In this document: piece after piece, positions 1 to 13,161 of the stretch
Layout of the letters: the number at the start of each line of letters is the position of its first letter
Position numbering within the stretch: the first letter of the stretch is position 1
Assembly: GCA_964023205.1 (NCBI GenBank)
Contig: OZ026833.1
Span: forward strand, 40,331,137-40,395,136
Reading direction: 5' to 3'
Origin: Lutraria lutraria
Lineage: Eukaryota > Mollusca > Bivalvia > Venerida > Mactridae
Length of the DNA stretch: 64,000 bases
Notes under the pieces: generated by a model
The model's input: only the letters and a program-made list of their open reading frames with translations
The model's database searches: none
Told to the model about the DNA's origin: nothing
Made by a program: the position numbers and the translations under genes

Positions 1-357
1 AAAAAATCATTGATCAGTTTTAACTTTTCCTGTATGTCTATGTGAAAAATGTAGCGGACTACCGAAAACGTCAGAAACTTCAAAATATATAAAGATTTAG
101 GTTCTTATATGTTTACATTAGGCGTAAAATAACAAAAGTTTTAATGTTCGTTTCTGATTACACGTCCTACCCTTATTTTACCCCGCGTATTTATTATTTT
201 TATTACGCCTGAGGAAAGGTACATACACTGTTTCACTTTGTTACCTTTCCGCATGTTATCAAGAGCCAAAGAATTCATCCCGATACCTGAAACAAACAAT
301 TTCAGGCCTGACTGTAATTCATGTCAACTTAAAATCAAGTAAATCAGAGTGATGTAT

Positions 358-540
358 AGTCATACCTGTTAACAAAGTCCACCCTTGAGAAAGTAAAAAA
401 TGTGGCCTATATTGACAGATGTCATATATTCGGAGGCCATTTTGTTATTAATACATGTAATCTATGGCTGTTTAACAAGAATGTCCTTTATTTCCAGAGT
501 GGCCTTTATTCAGAGGTGGCCACTAAAACAGGTTTGACTG
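358..540. mobile_element. MITE, 'cagtcaaacctg' family, copy 1
   Basis: The left end is agtcatacctgttaacaaag and the right end aaaacaggtttgactg, forming an imperfect terminal inverted repeat. The interior has the family phrases 'cagaggtggcc' and 'tggctgtttaacaagaatg'. No coding capacity. Confidence 0.7.
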
Positions 541-1838
541 TAATATTATTATATAGAGATTAGAGACTATTTTAATATTAAGAATACCGCATTTGAAAGA
601 CCACATCTATCTCAGGTTGAATATTTCTATCCCTTTGTAAATAAAACCGCTTCACTATTAACACCATTGGTGACTGTATTTATAAGTTGAATTAGAACAG
701 AAGTGTTGATATGAATAATTCAGCTTAAATTACGAACGGATTATTTTAAGAACGAAAATCATTCAACAAAGAATGGTAATTCGGATATCAAAGTTTGGAC
801 AGTGATAAATCCGCGGCCAGGGACTTTGATTTATAACTTTTTATCTTACATTGCATAATCTATGATAAAGGTTTATCTTTAAGTGGGATATAAATGTCAG
901 CCCATATTTATAACAGTCATGTTGATATTGTCAGGAACACACGCACGTCATTGTAAGAATGTACTTATACATCAGTCTACTTATAAATTTGCAGATTTCA
1001 GAAAACAGTCCTGTGATTAACTAGTTGGAATTATTTCAGTATGTCGTCGTGTATTGTAAATAATGCAATAAGTAAAAATATGATATTTTTATATCACTCT
1101 TAATAAACTATAGCTATCATTATTTGTCCTTAATTATGTTATACATTAGAAATTTGACCATAAATAGTTATAGACAATGCTGTGTGACCACCGCCCTCTC
1201 GTTTGACCCTTTCACCTGTATGGTCCATCATGTAGGATATTTGCGGTCGAAATCTTTCCGGTCAACACTCCCTGTTTACCTTCATACCAACGAATTTTCA
1301 TATCTAAGTTTTACCGTGTGTTACAACTTACCTTAACTGTAGGCGGCACTGAATATACAACATTTTATTAGTATAAAAAAATCACCATAAATAATTATAG
1401 TAAAGTTGTAGAACACATGGGCTCAGAAATCACACCGGTCGTGTTTATGAAGGTCGTGTTGTAACAATTCTATATAAATATTATATAGTGAAACTTTACT
1501 TTGTTGTAACACTTATAAAACATGTTATGAACAAAATATATTTGACAGTGTTTCAGAGTGTAAAACTAATTATTGGGTCTGTGGGGGGATATCCACACGC
1601 CGGTAGCCTGTGTGCACAACTATAAAGTTATCATTTAAAAAAAGCAATGGAGTTACATTTGAAACCATCTGTTCGTATGTGATATTGTGTGCTTTTGTGA
1701 ATCACAACATTTAACGTTCATTCATATGCCGGCTATATATATACACGTTCGTAAAAAAGATTTCCGAAACAGAAAATAACTGGACATTGAAATATAATAG
1801 GATTACAAACAGGAAGGAAATCAAAAATGATATACAAG
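541..1838. other. Gene-free AT-rich stretch
   Basis: No exon-like frame, RNA gene or repeat that I recognise. The longest open frame (1124-1336, 70 codons) has no family resemblance. Confidence 0.6.
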
Positions 1839-2008
1839 CAGTCAAACCTGTGAACAAAAACATACACCCCTGGGAAAGACTTGCTGTGGGGTTTATTTAC
1901 AGATTCGATCATTTTGTTTTAAATAACCAGAGATGGTTTTAAAAGAACGGTCTTAATTCACGGAGTGGTTTTATTCGGAGGTGGCCGCTAACATAGGGCT
2001 GACTGTTC
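1839..2008. mobile_element. MITE, 'cagtcaaacctg' family, copy 2
   Basis: Starts cagtcaaacctgtgaaca and ends ggagtggttttattcggag then gtggccgctaacatagggctgactg. Same layout as the copies at 358-540 and 37327-37470. Confidence 0.7.
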
Positions 2009-2549
2009 TATTATCACATTTGCCTAAATGTATGAATATTGTCTGCAAAGACAACACGTAACAATAAATACGATACTATGGGAAATATAAGAAGATACAT
2101 GTATTATGATCAATTATGACCATGCATGGGTTCGTGACAAATCTACTGAAATACAAGCCATCGTTATTTGTAGAATTTACGTCATATACTAGTATCTAGT
2201 CTAATTGATATGTTCAGAATGTAACCCGGTGATATAATATGCTTCTTATCGTAAAATACATGTACTGCATAAATTACATCCGCATACCACGGAACGTACA
2301 CAGTTACACAATATTCTGGTATCAATTTGTCAATGAGGAAATAATAGTACCGTACAATAACACATTTGCTTTGTTTCACAAATATGTTAACAAGGAAGCT
2401 TGGTATACTAATAGTTTTATCTTCCATTCCATGAATATAACTCGTATTTCATGTATAGCTAGATCATGACAAGATGGACGGTTTGAAAAAAAAACATGAT
2501 TAGGTGGACTAGCGAGTTTTATCTGTAATTTATACTTAGTATTCTCCTA

Positions 2550-4225
2550 ACCACAGAACACAGGAATATCATATTCACAGAACACAAATACAATGTTAGA
2601 AGCACCCAGCATTCACGGTAAACAACTAACAAGAAACTGGCATTCACAGTACACAAGTAACCTAGCATTCACAGTACACATGTAACAAGAACCCAGTCTT
2701 CACAGTACACCAGTAACCTAGCATTCACAGTACAACAGTAACAAGAACCTAGCATTCACAGTACGCAAGTAACAAGAGCAAAGCATCACAATACACATGT
2801 AACAAGAGCATAGCATTCACAGTACACAAGTAACCTAGCATTCACAGTACACATGTACCAAGAACCCAGTCTTCACAGTACACCAGTAACCTAGCATTCA
2901 CAGTACAACAGTAACCTAGCATTCACAGTACACCAGTAACCTAGCATTCACAGTACACAAGTAACAAGAACCCAGCATTCACAGTACACCAGTAACCTAG
3001 CATTCACAGTACACCAGTAACAAGAACCTATCATTCACAGTACACAGGTAATAAGAAACTATCATTCACAGTACACAAGTATGTAACAAGAACCCAGCAT
3101 TCACAGAACACAGGTAATAAGAACTTATCATTCATAGTACACAAGTAATAAGAACCTATCATTCACAGTACACAAGTTATAAGAACCTATCATTCATAGT
3201 ACACAAGTATGTAACAAGAACCCAGCATTCACAGTACACAAGTAATAAGAACTTATCATTCAAAGTACACAAGAAGCAAGAACCCAGCATTCACAGTACA
3301 CAAGTAAAAAGAACCTAGCATTCACAGTACACAAGTAACAAGGACCTAACATTCACAGTGCACCACTATGTAACAAGAACCCAGCATTGACAGTACACAA
3401 GTATGTAACAAGAACTCAGCATTCACAGTACACAGGTAATAAGAACTTATCATTCACAGTACACCAGTAATAAGAACCTATCATTCACAGTACACAAGTA
3501 TGTAACAAGAACCCAGCATTCACAGTACACCAGCAATAAGAACCTAGCATTCACAGTACACCACTATGTAACAAAAACCCAGCATTCCCAGTACACCACT
3601 ATGTAACAAGAACCTATCATTCACAGTACACAAGTAACAAGGACCTAACATTCACAGTACACCACCATGTAACAAGAACCCAGCATTCACAGTACACAAG
3701 TATGTAACAAGAACCCAGCATTCTCAGTACACCAGTAATAAGAACGTATTATTCACGGTACACAAGTAATAAGAACCTATCATTCACAGTACAAAAGTAT
3801 GTAACAAGAACCCAGCATTCACAGTACACCAGTAATAAGAACATATCATTCACAGTACACAAGTAATAAGAACCTATCATTCACAGTACACAAGTAATAA
3901 GAACCTATCATTCACAGTACACAAGTTATAAAAACCTAGCATTCACAGTACACCAGTAATAAGAACCTAGCATTCACAGTACACAGGTAGTAAGAACATA
4001 GCATTCACAGTACACAAGTAGTAAGAACCTAGCATTCACAGTACACAAGTAGTAAGAACCTAGCATTCACAGTACACAAGTAGTAAGAACCTAGCATTCA
4101 CAGTACACAAATAGTAAGAACCTAGCATTCACAGTACACAAGTAATAAAAACTTAGCATTCACAGTACACAAGTAACAAGAACCTAACATTCACTTACAC
4201 AAGTAATAAGAACCTATCATTCACA
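2550..4225. repeat. Minisatellite, about 31-bp unit, over 50 copies
   Basis: The unit centres on cattcacagtacacaagtaa. Three length classes are interspersed: about 25 bp (…gtaacctag), 31 bp (…gtaataagaacctat) and 35 bp (…gtatgtaacaagaacccag). The left end is degenerate; a near-uniform run of 'agtaagaaccta' units lies at about 3985-4140. No open frame spans it. The right edge abuts the 3' end of a 'cagtcaaacctg' MITE. Confidence 0.95.
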
Positions 4226-4262
4226 GGACTTCAGAGGTGGTCGCTTTCACAGGTTTGACTGT
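4226..4262. mobile_element. MITE 3' end fragment, 'cagtcaaacctg' family
   Basis: Contains cttcagaggtggtcgctttc then acaggtttgactg, matching the right end of the copy at 358-540. The left end is missing and replaced by the minisatellite. Confidence 0.65.
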
Positions 4263-4510
4263 TTGTTGATAAACAGCCAATTATAGGTCAGACTATTCGG
4301 ACGATGGACTGAAATGTTCAGAGAAAGGCGCTTGTTTCAAAACTGTCCTAGTATTATTTCGGATTTACGAAAACATAGTTGTCATAGTTCAATATTTGTA
4401 TTAAATTATTAGTTACATCAAGACACAGCGACCTAGAACGTTCAAGGCATATAATCTCGCGACATATTGTCTTGATTGCGTAACAATGGCGGCGCCCAAG
4501 AGTTCTAAGG

Positions 4511-4642
4511 TAATTCGCATTTTTCGTCTTTTTTCGAAAGTTTGAATGATTCGATTTTTTATGTAGCAATTTCGGAAAATGGGCTACATGAAAAAATCGA
4601 AACATTTAAACTTTCAACGAAAAAAGCCGAAAATTACGATTA
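4511..4642. mobile_element. Foldback element (long inverted repeat)
   Basis: The left arm (taattcgcatttttcgtctt … cgattttttatgtagc) is the imperfect reverse complement of the right arm (gctacatgaaaaaatcg … ccgaaaattacgattaa), with a short centre around caatttcggaaaatgg. Arms are about 55 bp. Noncoding. Confidence 0.75.
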
Positions 4643-5399
4643 ACTTTCGGATTGTAACGCGATGAAAATAATATATCACGTGAGTATAAAGGCCTTGACG
4701 TTTATTCGCGTACTATGCAATATATACAATGTATCACCACCACACACAGAATATTGCATCACCAAGCAAGCGTTATCAGTCATTTTTCACCAAAAAAAAG
4801 TGTGTTTATCAGCCGGGTTACTTTATATAGATCGTATTCACGTCCGTGTTATTATTTTGAAATAAGATAAATTAGTGTTAAGGTGATAAGTTATCAACGT
4901 GTGAAATTGTACATGAGTTAAACTTGTTTCATATACATTGTACTCATAAGTTAAAGGCCCATTAGCTAATACAGAACGATAGATAAAATTATTGTAAAAT
5001 GTAAGAAATATATTTCATTTGCTCTAAAACAATATTTACGTTATGCCTTTCTTTAGCCACATCTCGTATAATGTATTCAGATGCTTTTTCTTTTTTTGCA
5101 ATATCATTGAAAAATTACTGTACTATATTTCTATATGTATTTAGTGGTTAAAAGGAAAATTTCGGATTGTTTTTGTTGCAAATAAACGCCAGTTTCACTG
5201 ATAAGACATCTTTCTAGTTAAGATAAGATAATACCTACTTTATTTTTAACATCCAAAAGCTAATGGGACTTTAAAATTCATATTGTCAGGTACTATATTA
5301 TGAACTGTTACGAATTAACATGCTTGAAAATAATCATGTGTGATAAAACTGGAGTGCGTAAACCACGTGATCTTTGGGGTGCGTTCAAATGATCCGATG

Positions 5400-5690
5400 T
5401 GTCATTCAATGTTCTGTAATATAAATAATTATATTACTACGTTTAACGCCATTTTTAATAGCATTTCAGTTATTTCTGGCGGCTGGGTCCCATTCCTAGT
5501 TTTTCCTGGACTGTTTTCCTTACCCTTCCACAAGAAACCAACTTTTCCACATGAACGAAATCGATATTTTTGTCAAGTTTTAATTCAATGCTTATAACAT
5601 GGCGCGACCGGGATTCGAACCCGTATCATCGGGTTATAAGTGACTTTAGTCCATCCCGCTTACCACTGGACCACGGTTGCGGCTTAGTGT
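5400..5690 (-). mobile_element. tRNA-headed SINE, minus strand
   Basis: On the minus strand the head at 5690-5598 has an A-box-like tggtccagtggtaagcgg and a B-box gggttcgaatccc. The body below it contains a segment ending 'atggcgttaaacg' that recurs in the copies at 5945-6170 and 42530-42805. The acceptor ends do not pair, so this is not a tRNA gene. It may belong to the bivalve SINEs with a conserved central domain (inference). Confidence 0.75.
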
Positions 5691-5944
5691 GAACTAGAAG
5701 CAATTCTTAATCAGCATAATTATGTACTTGAACGACACAGAAAAGTTTATTATGTTTTATGTAAAGTTTCTCTCTTTTTTTGGTTAGTAATATTAAGATT
5801 GTTTTATCCCAAAGTATTTTACTGTGTACAACCATGTGCGATGTACTGGTTGATGTAAGAAAATCTCATTTTTCTTATGACCATGATTGTGATTGTTTTT
5901 CTCTGAGACCATTTCACATTGAATGTAAATATTTTTTTGTGTTT

Positions 5945-6170
5945 ATATCGAGTTTTACGCCCCTTTTCAACAGTCAGAGTCATATGAGGTGGACAGCTCA
6001 CCTAACCATCGTTCCTGGGACCAGTACTAGTCCGTAATCAACTGCCTACTTTCTCACATAAAGAGACATGATCGGTAACTGGGCTCGAACCCACCATCCT
6101 CTATCAGTGAGGGGTTACAGTGATTTGGAGTCAGCGACTATAACCAATCGACCACGGTGGCGGTCGGAAT
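5945..6170 (-). mobile_element. tRNA-headed SINE, minus strand, second copy
   Basis: The head (6170-6063, minus) has accgtggtcgattggttata and the B-box gtgggttcgagccca. The body at 6062-5945 resembles the neighbouring SINE. It is more diverged than the copy at 5400-5690. Confidence 0.65.
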
Positions 6171-6436
6171 GGAAATAAGAGTTTTCTCTTTTAGTGTACC
6201 ATACCAGACCATGTATTACCAAAGCCGAAATAAATAACGTTTGTCATAAAATGGACTATTGACATAACTTCAATGTGTAAAAGCGTAGTTTAGGATCCAG
6301 GGTAGAACGGTCAATGCTTGTTGAGTAACCGTAAATCAATTGTGATTATTTTTTCTAAACAATAACGAGACTCTGTTTGAATGAACTATCTGACCATTGC
6401 TGCCACCTTATTAACTGTAATGATGTACAACAAAGA

Positions 6437-6636
6437 NNNNNNNNNNNNNNNNNNNNNNNNNNNNNNNNNNNNNNNNNNNNNNNNNNNNNNNNNNNNNNNN
6501 NNNNNNNNNNNNNNNNNNNNNNNNNNNNNNNNNNNNNNNNNNNNNNNNNNNNNNNNNNNNNNNNNNNNNNNNNNNNNNNNNNNNNNNNNNNNNNNNNNNN
6601 NNNNNNNNNNNNNNNNNNNNNNNNNNNNNNNNNNNN
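6437..6636. other. Assembly gap (200 N)
   Basis: A run of 200 unknown bases; sequence and true length cannot be known. Frames reported across it are meaningless. Confidence 1.
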
Positions 6637-6733
6637 GTTCTTAAAACAGATGAAGTTCAGCATGTGAATCACTCTTTATTCTGAGGTTAATGTGGGTTAT
6701 TGTGAAAATATGTTTGTCCTGTGGTGATCCCTG

Positions 6734-6915
6734 TGTAACCTCTCTGAAACAGAACCCTTTCGGAGAAGCAAAATTATGTTGGTGTTGTTGAGAGGTTGCT
6801 GCTCTCGAGAGGTTGAATCAATAGTTAAATCGCGCAGTTGGAAAAAATCATGCTGTCGATGAAGAAGGGTTGTTGCTCAAAAGAGGGTCGCTCTGGAGAG
6901 ATTGTACTGTATATC
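6734..6915. mobile_element. MITE, 'cagtgcaacctct' family, degenerate copy
   Basis: Starts gtgtaacctctctgaaacag and ends gctctggagagattgtactgta, with internal gttgctgctctcgagaggtt. Related copies are at 29213-29390, 32608-32788 and 45103-45284. Confidence 0.6.
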
Positions 6916-7259
6916 TAAAGCTGTGTGTCTGGGAATATATATTAGTGATAAATATCGAGTTTTAGGACCACAGGTGGATGTGGAAAGTTTTGTAATATAA
7001 ATCATGACCCATAAAACCTAATATAGCTCTTTTGCTTTTATTTGAGCGATATCGTTAATGCTGAGACTGGAGATTGTAATTGCAGATTCTTTGCTGTTAA
7101 GTTTTTTTTATGAGAGACGTGGCCACAAAGTGCTAATATAATGTTGCTATTTGTGTTCAGTGTATAATCCCGATCATTAACTGCAATTTTCTTTTTTTAT
7201 GACATCTGGAGGCAGCTTTCCTTGAAAAATCTACAAAATATAGAAGTAACAATACTCTT

Positions 7260-8020
7260 TTTCTTATGTAACTAGAAATGTTCTTAGGACACAGATGCCT
7301 TCGATTCTATTTTTCCTATCCTGGTACACTATGTGTGACACAAGATTTACATATAACTGTGTAATAACAAAATAAAATTTCAAGGGCAGATAACTCCAAA
7401 GTATTCAGCTTTTGACAGGACTTAAAACCCTTCAGGCACATAACTGTCTCTTATACTGTAATAACAAAATTCAAATTCAAGGGTCGATAACTCTGGCGTC
7501 GTCCCCAGTCTTTGACAGAGTTAAAACCCTTTATGCACAACTTCATATGCTGATAAACATTTCTCTACAATTTCATGACTCTCCCTAATACTTGTAGAGG
7601 TATGCGTGACACAAGGTTTTCGTACGGACGGACGCTCACTTGAGTAAAGACTGCAACTTCTTTCATATCAATGTTAAAGTAGGAGAGATTAACACTGACC
7701 TAGAAATAATCAAGACAGGCATTCCTAGCAACTTTCAACAATTTTTTATATAAAAAGGTTATCTCTGTAGTGTTAACAAGGTTTGCCTGTTATTTGATCA
7801 TGCGACATAATTTTTGTCACCAGATGGCCCATGTTCAAACTTGTCCAAGATGTCGTTGAGATAAACACGCTGAAAAAACGTTTGATGATGATCCACCTCT
7901 GCAGTGTTTAATAAACTTCCAAGTGTGGGCGCCGGAAAATAACTGGCTGACCCTAATAGCTCATCTTCGAGCATGACGTGTTCGGGTCAGCGAAAACTGC
8001 TTTTAGTATCACTTAATGTT
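7260..8020. repeat. Diverged bivalve-type interspersed repeats
   Basis: The phrases 'caagggcagataactcc' and 'caagggtcgataactctg' occur twice at 7381-7500, and 'tggcccatgttcaaacttgtccaaga' at 7824-7850. They match the style of the repeats at 22.2 kb and 56.1 kb. No coding frame. Borders are approximate. Confidence 0.5.
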
Positions 8021-8570
8021 TAGTCAAAATTTGTAGTTGAAAATTGAGTTCGTACATTTAAAAACACACACATACATACGTGTAATTGTACTGTAACAAA
8101 TCCAAGGATGAAGTATTGGCACAGTGCATAATGGTTTTATTACATCCAACTTTATTTTGAATGACAGGCCAATTTCACGTATTAACTGTTCTCAGGTATA
8201 CTAAGCATTCTACCAATAAACATACACTGTTGCTTTCAAGGCTGATACTAGTATCAACTTATTTCAGCTCCGATCTTTGACATAATTTTCTGCAGCCTGA
8301 CTATTGGCATGCACACATATCTGCACAAAAGCTTGCAAGAGGAATTGCGTTCCATATATTGTAAAATTTAATTTAAAGCGTTCCTCCAGATAAATTACCA
8401 GGGACACTCCTAGCCGTATAATATATGTGGCATTTAACTATTTATTGTTTCTTGTAATAAATTAACCAAGTTATTTACATGCAATAACGCAAAAATCAAT
8501 ACCAGTTTCTGCGACGTATTAATTCTTGTTTGTCAACATTTCAGAAAAGACAAGACAGATAGTAGTTTCA

Positions 8571-11500
8571 CAACGTTTATTTATTTACCAATGCATACTT
8601 GCACATAGGCGTACATAAAAGAATGTTTACACACTGATAAAACTTCAACACAGTTCACAAATCAAGTACAATTATCACTTTATCTGAAATCAAAATTCCA
8701 TCAACAAAAATGCGCATGACCAAGTCATGATGTGATTATAAACTAGGTTAATAAATAATCAGTAAATAGTCAATAACAAGAGAACAGCTGAAAGTAAACA
8801 GAATGCATTATAACAGGAACTCTAATCTTGAGTCATCAGATAAAACCTAAACTAGAATTTTTATTAAGAAAAAAAAATTTTATTTAACGTTTTAAAACAA
8901 AAAAATGTCGTTCACAAGACCAATTTCTTTTAATTTTACATGAACGAATGTAATTAGTTTGGCTTTGTGTATCAGTGATGATGCACAGCATTTATGACAC
9001 AGAATGAAATTTCACCAGAGGTAAATAGCACTAATATATGACAATAATTCACTTAGATAAAGCCAGTCCTTGAAGAAAATCAGGATATGTTGATTTGATC
9101 ACATAATTTGATTCAATTAAATTCTGTACATAAGAAAACTCGCAATACAGGTGTGTAGATAGACCCAAATTAAAAATCCAGATAAATCTGGAATATTGAC
9201 ACCCCTGTCAATAGTGTTCATAATTTTCTACACAAATCTTACATACTCAAGACTTAAAGCTCAACAAATTCTTAGATACGTACATACTAAATGTGGTTCG
9301 AATATTAATCAGGGTCAATGAACAAGGAACAGCTGTGGTAGTAAGGTTGTTTAGCATTCATCCAACGTTCCCTGGCTTCATCAATGACTGGCTATTATCA
9401 CATTTAAAGCATCGAGTAACATATGAAGATGCTGATTTATACAATACATATACTCTGTTAAAACACCAAGAATACACACAAGTTGTGACCCAACAATCAA
9501 AAACAAGAATTTAAAAAATACTTGATAATTTACCAAACAATATTTGATGAGAAAAAAAAGATCTTTCCTAAGTCAGTCAAACAGTTTCGTGAAAAGTAAT
9601 TAAGATAGGTTAACTTTATTAAAACTCATGTTGCTAATTTGACTAAATAGTCTAAGAAAACCAACATATTTTTTTTTGGCCTAGTTTTGCAAGTTCATCA
9701 AAAGATTACAGAGAGCTCAATGATCAGCACTTGTGGTTTTCTGTGACATTTCAACCGCTTACTAATCCAATATATTTTATTAGCATCAAGACAGCATCTG
9801 TCACAATCTTTAACACACACATCGCTTTAACAAGTCAATATAAATTAGTTATGATTATGCATATATTTACATATGAATGAAACACAATGGTGCGACACAA
9901 CAAATAATAAATGATATCATACATATAGTACATAACAAATTTGGCCTAAGACCTTCATAGTAACAAACCATTAAATCTGCAGAACTTTTGTTTACCATTC
10001 ATTGAAAGCTTAATGGTCCCAAACAACTCCAAATGAATTTCGTCTCTCAAAAATTTGATCAGATATGTATGTGTTAAATGAGTTAGCAAACCAAAAGTAG
10101 CATCTCTACTTTCTTTGATATTTACAGAAAACTGTATTCTTTGATGAACTAGTTAAGTTAAGATGCATATACCTCTTACAATAAGTTGAATGCTGCAAAT
10201 TCACAACCTATTTCTTTTTTGTAAAATGGTTTAATACAGTATTTCATTTTTACCTGAATTTTTATCATGAAAGGTAAAAAAAGGTTCTTCAGTGTAAGTT
10301 GAAGTAAAATGCATTCAAATTTTAGACCTCAAAACAGAATGAGCCGATGTCAAAGTAGAGTAATAAACAGTTTAGCCTTCATATCACTTTGAAGTAAAGA
10401 AAACTCTCATAAAATTTACATTTTTTATCAAGTGAACCTTACACAATTCTTCAAGGTCAATTATCAAAGAAACCACATGTGATATCATGCGACGGTCCTC
10501 AACACAGACAGCTTTCCATCATCGAACGACATGAAAAAAGTTAACCATTATGCATGAAATGCTTTACAACATTCTTACAATCTTATTTTCTCGTGTTTTT
10601 TTTAAATTGCATTGACAGTACTAGGAAGTGAATTCAATATCAGAGATATTAAATAGCTGGTATGTTTCCGAACAATGTGACAATAATATGCGTATGTATA
10701 AATGATATTACAAATATTCTAGTGAAGAGATAACATATGAAAAACAATCGCAGCAAGTCACACACAAATCTAATCACAAGTCAAACCATCTGAATACACA
10801 TAAAATAAAAACACATTAGACAATATCTCCATTAGGTAGCAACAAACATATAACCATAAAAATAAGGCTTTTTTCTTGATTATGTGTAAAAATCAAAGAA
10901 CCAGGGTTAAATAATGTGTTCATGTAATAGCCATCAAAATTTATTTCAACCAAATTTTATTAAAGAAATTAACAATCTGATAAAGCCAATAAGAAACAGT
11001 TAAGAACTAAGATATGCAAACATTCCACACACAATACTGTATACAGACACATATATACATATCAACATTGCATTGACAGGCACTGCGTACACATTGGCCA
11101 GTACTTGGCATTCTATAATGCAAACAAATTTGGTACCAGTCAACCAACTGAGAGCCATTTTTGCCAAAGTTTGTCTTTACAATAAAGTTAGTAACAACTG
11201 TTTGGAATTAGATTAAGCTTTTAGTTCTATATAGTATCTAAATCATTTAAGTTTTAATCAACCCGTGTTTACACAAAAAGGATTCAAGAGGAACTACTTA
11301 GATGTCTTAAACTTGAAAGGTATTGATGATACCTGATTTAAGACACAATATCAATCAAGGTTTGATTACAAATTCACTAGTTCAATTCCAAGAAAAAGTA
11401 AAGACTTAAACTGTGACAGCCCAAACTTGAGTACAAAGAATGCCACTGACCAAGTATATCATATTTTATGTACATGTATGTATATACAAATAAATTACAG

Positions 11501-12606
11501 CTTACAAAATCACATTCAGCTTATTCCAGGAAAATTGTAAGAACATTATTAGAAAGCAAAGTTTGATATCTCTCAAAAAATCAACATTAATCAGTAAAGT
11601 TTATCATGCGTAACATAACATGTTAAGAAAAAATTCCAAATACAAGAATGTCAATGATTCAAACCTGAAGGATATGGTTCCATATGACATTTCATTTAGA
11701 ATTCTGTCATAAAAACCCTGTAAATTACTTATAAAAGGTCCTGTTGTGCGGATTGGTTAAAATGATCACATGATTAGTAAAAGAAAATTGGATTTAACTA
11801 CCGGTACATACGGACCAAGTTCCGACTTTTTCATCAGTGGTCGGAAAATTTACTGATATTCTCTCAGTGGTCGGAAATTTTACTCATATTCTGTCAGAAT
11901 AAAAACATGGGAGTCTATTTATGATTATTTACATAATTAGCAACATCTTTGGTCAAATTTATCAATTAACTATCAACGAAAAATGCAAGATTTAAAGACA
12001 CAACTCATTTAAACATGATAATAATGGTATAGACAACAAATACTTTAACACGAGAAACAATTATTGAGCCTTAAAGACACATAAGAACATAAAAACTTCA
12101 ACAAGACAAGCTTGGTATTACCAGTCATAAGGACAGAGAAAAAAATTTGATTTACGATCCTTCAATTAATACTTAATCAACAATGAAACGAACAACAAAC
12201 ATAGACAAATCTCGTGACCCTTGGACTGTTTATTTTATAAATATGTTAATGATTTATGTACAAAAATTTAGCACTATGAACAATGCATGATTTGGCAGTG
12301 TTTTTCTGATACAAACAAGAACATAGCAATAATTAGTGTGAAAAATCTTATCGTATTAGTCTGCAAAAAAAATAAGATGAAAATTTTAATAGCAGAATTA
12401 ACTTGATTTTGCCCGTTTTATCAAATGATTCGAAGTTCACAACTTCTATTAATGCTTTTAGGGTTTGTTCTATGAGAATGAGATGAATTTATGGAAAGTT
12501 CCTATTAAAGAAAATGTACATGAAAAAGTGAATGAGATAATATGCTGACATATAATAAATAACTTTTATATATATATATATGATTGAACTAACAAAACAA
12601 CATATG
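8571..12606 (-). other. Possible long TFAP4 3' UTR / downstream region
   Basis: Four kilobases after the TFAP4 stop with no coding frame and almost no repeats, apart from a 63-bp MITE remnant at 9148-9210. AATAAA signals on the minus strand occur 373 nt after the stop (12234-12229) and in a cluster at 8585-8576 where the repeat-poor stretch ends. The absence of repeats suggests transcribed UTR, but this is inference; the real end could be either signal. Confidence 0.35.
9148..9210. mobile_element. Internally deleted copy of the 'caggggtgtcaatag' MITE
   Basis: Only the two ends are present: 'caggtgtgtagatagaccca' with aaattaaaaatcca, joined directly to 'gataaatctggaatattgac' and acccctgt. Full copies are at 15447-15719, 47442-47710 and 57385-57613. 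Confidence 0.65.
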
Positions 12607-13161
12607 TTATGACTTTTGGACGATGACACCAGGTCTACAGTACATTTGAAGTTGCGGTGAATTCCCTTGTAGAACATTTGTTACAGCCGGGTATTTGTCT
12701 GAATAACTAGAGTTTGTAAGCATTACTTTTGTCTGATTCATGGACGACACTATCTGAGAGTTTTGTGAACTAAGCTGCCTCACATAGTTGTGATGGTGAT
12801 GATGCACTGATGGAGAGTCACGCCCAGAACTCTCCGATCTTAAATCGTCCTGGTCGCAAGAGTTCTCACTTTCTTCACTGCGTTCTAAGTACAACTTTGG
12901 GCGTAGCAATTTATCCTGGTGTGGCTGGGAATTAGGGCAGGGATATGCTGGTACTGACTGGCATTTTATATCTTCACCTTCTAGATGTCGTATTGCTTCA
13001 ACGATGGTTTCTAGGTTTCGTCGAGACATAGAACTGGGCGTGTCCTGCGGTTCAGGACGATGAGGTGGCGATGCTGGTACCCTGTGGTCAGTATCACTTT
13101 CACCACTAACGGCTGGTGAAGTTAGTGTTTTTTCTTCACCTTTTGTTTCATCTTTAACACC
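12607..13161 (-). CDS. TFAP4: TFAP4 coding exon 5 (C-terminal region and stop)
   Basis: The acceptor is ttcttttctcag and the stop TAA is at 12609-12607. It encodes 184 residues: a Ser/Thr/Pro/Glu-rich stretch, the conserved SRRNLETIVEAIRHLEGED, a further acidic and serine-rich stretch with a run of five histidines, and a C-terminus ending GVIVQKS. Only the NLETIVEAI block is conserved across phyla as far as I can tell; the rest looks disordered and may be transactivating. Confidence 0.93.
   Translation of the reverse strand, partial: GVKDETKGEEKTLTSPAVSGESDTDHRVPASPPHRPEPQDTPSSMSRRNLETIVEAIRHLEGEDIKCQSVPAYPCPNSQPHQDKLLRPKLYLERSEESENSCDQDDLRSESSGRDSPSVHHHHHNYVRQLSSQNSQIVSSMNQTKVMLTNSSYSDKYPAVTNVLQGNSPQLQMYCRPGVIVQKS

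Noticed and set aside
2550..4225. CRISPR-like array
   Set aside because: Units vary in length and there are no unique spacers; this is a eukaryotic minisatellite.
5598..5690. Possible tRNA gene on the minus strand
   Set aside because: It has A- and B-box-like sequences, but the acceptor ends do not pair and a SINE body follows; sister copies lie at 6063-6170 and 42705-42805.
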